Origin: Clostridia bacterium
GTDB taxonomy: Bacteria; Bacillota; Clostridia; DUPQ01
Direction: 5' to 3'
DNA: 13,696 nt
NCBI GenBank assembly: GCA_030592355.1
Contig: JAUVJE010000044.1
Span: 1-13,696, forward strand
A model generated the notes under the pieces. That model worked only from the letters and a program-made list of their open reading frames with translations. It searched no databases and had not been told where the DNA came from. Shown piece after piece: positions 13,356 to 13,696 of this stretch. A program made the translations under genes and the position numbers. Position 1 is the stretch's first letter. Each line of letters begins with the position of its first letter.

Positions 13356-13384
13356 ATTATAAAGTATAATTGAAGCAAGTTCAA
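13356..13384 (-). promoter_or_regulatory. Sigma-A promoter of the riboswitch-controlled gene
   Basis: Minus-strand TTGAAC (plus 13379-13384) and a perfect TATAAT (plus 13356-13361) are 17 bases apart. Transcription would start near 13349, giving a leader of about 180 bases that contains the entire aptamer and flanking repeats. Confidence 0.75.
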
Positions 13385-13430
13385 GGCATATGGCCCTTAT
13401 GTTACAAAACGGTAATATGCAAATTCAATA

Positions 13431-13439
13431 TGTTATAAT
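13431..13439 (+). promoter_or_regulatory. Extended -10 promoter of the right-edge gene
   Basis: TGTTATAAT is a TGn extended -10 with a perfect TATAAT (13434-13439), 28 bases before the start codon. No good -35 is visible. It faces away from the riboswitch promoter. Confidence 0.5.
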
Positions 13440-13467
13440 GTTTTAAGTAACAATACGGAGACAAAAA

Positions 13468-13696
13468 ATGCTTTCAAAGAATAAACAAAAAAAGAACATT
13501 TTATACGGATATCTCTATATTATCGGTGGTATCGTTTTTATGGGAATTATGGCAGGGATTTTTGCTACCGACACAATCGAAACAGATACAAGGGAATATG
13601 TAATAATGGTGCTGATTGCTGCAATCGGCATAGCTGTTATTTTTACAGGAATCAAACAAATTAAAGATAATAAAACCCTTCTTGAAGGCATTCCGA
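13468..13696 (+). CDS. Small membrane protein, partial (runs off the window)
   Basis: The first 76 codons of a gene with no stop in the window. GGAG (13457-13460) lies 7 bases before the ATG. A basic N-terminus (MLSKNKQKKN) is followed by two predicted transmembrane helices, about residues 13-33 (YGYLYIIGGIVFMGIMAGIFA) and 44-62 (YVIMVLIAAIGIAVIFTGI). An acidic loop (TDTIETDTRE) lies between them. The positive-inside rule would put both ends in the cytoplasm. I do not recognise the family; with the 3' part missing it could be a short two-helix protein or the N-terminus of something longer. Confidence 0.7.
   Translation, partial: MLSKNKQKKNILYGYLYIIGGIVFMGIMAGIFATDTIETDTREYVIMVLIAAIGIAVIFTGIKQIKDNKTLLEGIP

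Overview
The window looks like a chromosome segment from a low-to-moderate GC Gram-positive anaerobe of the class Clostridia. The evidence is strong AGGAGG-type ribosome binding sites, sigma-A promoters, tightly packed operons, TTG and GTG starts, a CitA/AgrC-type sensor kinase with a LytTR regulator, FloA, and a clostridial-looking cyclic-di-GMP-I (GEMM-I) riboswitch. I cannot assign a genus from sequence alone.

Layout. (1) Positions 1-611 are decayed. A short hairpin resembles the right end of an IS200/IS605 element, and it is followed by a start-less gene fragment and a short gap. (2) Positions 612-4169 (minus strand) are a three-gene cobalamin operon: cobD-type threonine-phosphate decarboxylase, then cbiP, then cbiB. 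It makes the aminopropanol phosphate arm, amidates the corrin ring and joins the two. (3) Positions 4304-7739 (plus strand) run divergently from it: a sensor histidine kinase, a short NfeD protein, flotillin FloA, a 65-residue protein and a LytTR response regulator, closed by a terminator. This is a two-component system whose kinase and regulator genes flank a membrane-microdomain pair. (4) Positions 7876-12043 (minus strand) hold a carbohydrate operon: URO-D family protein, PfkB sugar kinase, D-lyxose-isomerase-type cupin and mannitol-1-phosphate-5-dehydrogenase-type oxidoreductase, plus a small cupin protein downstream. (5) Positions 12127-13384 (minus strand) form a self-contained unit: sigma-A promoter, GEMM-I riboswitch, a secreted acidic protein with an EEGTEEGS repeat, and a terminator. 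(6) At the right edge a small membrane protein starts on the plus strand and runs out of the window.

The two most interesting points are the HK-NfeD-FloA-small protein-LytTR operon, which suggests a two-component pathway tied to flotillin rafts, and the c-di-GMP riboswitch on an otherwise unrecognised acidic secreted protein. The aptamer is flanked by a 9-bp inverted repeat whose distal arm lies just upstream of the Shine-Dalgarno sequence.
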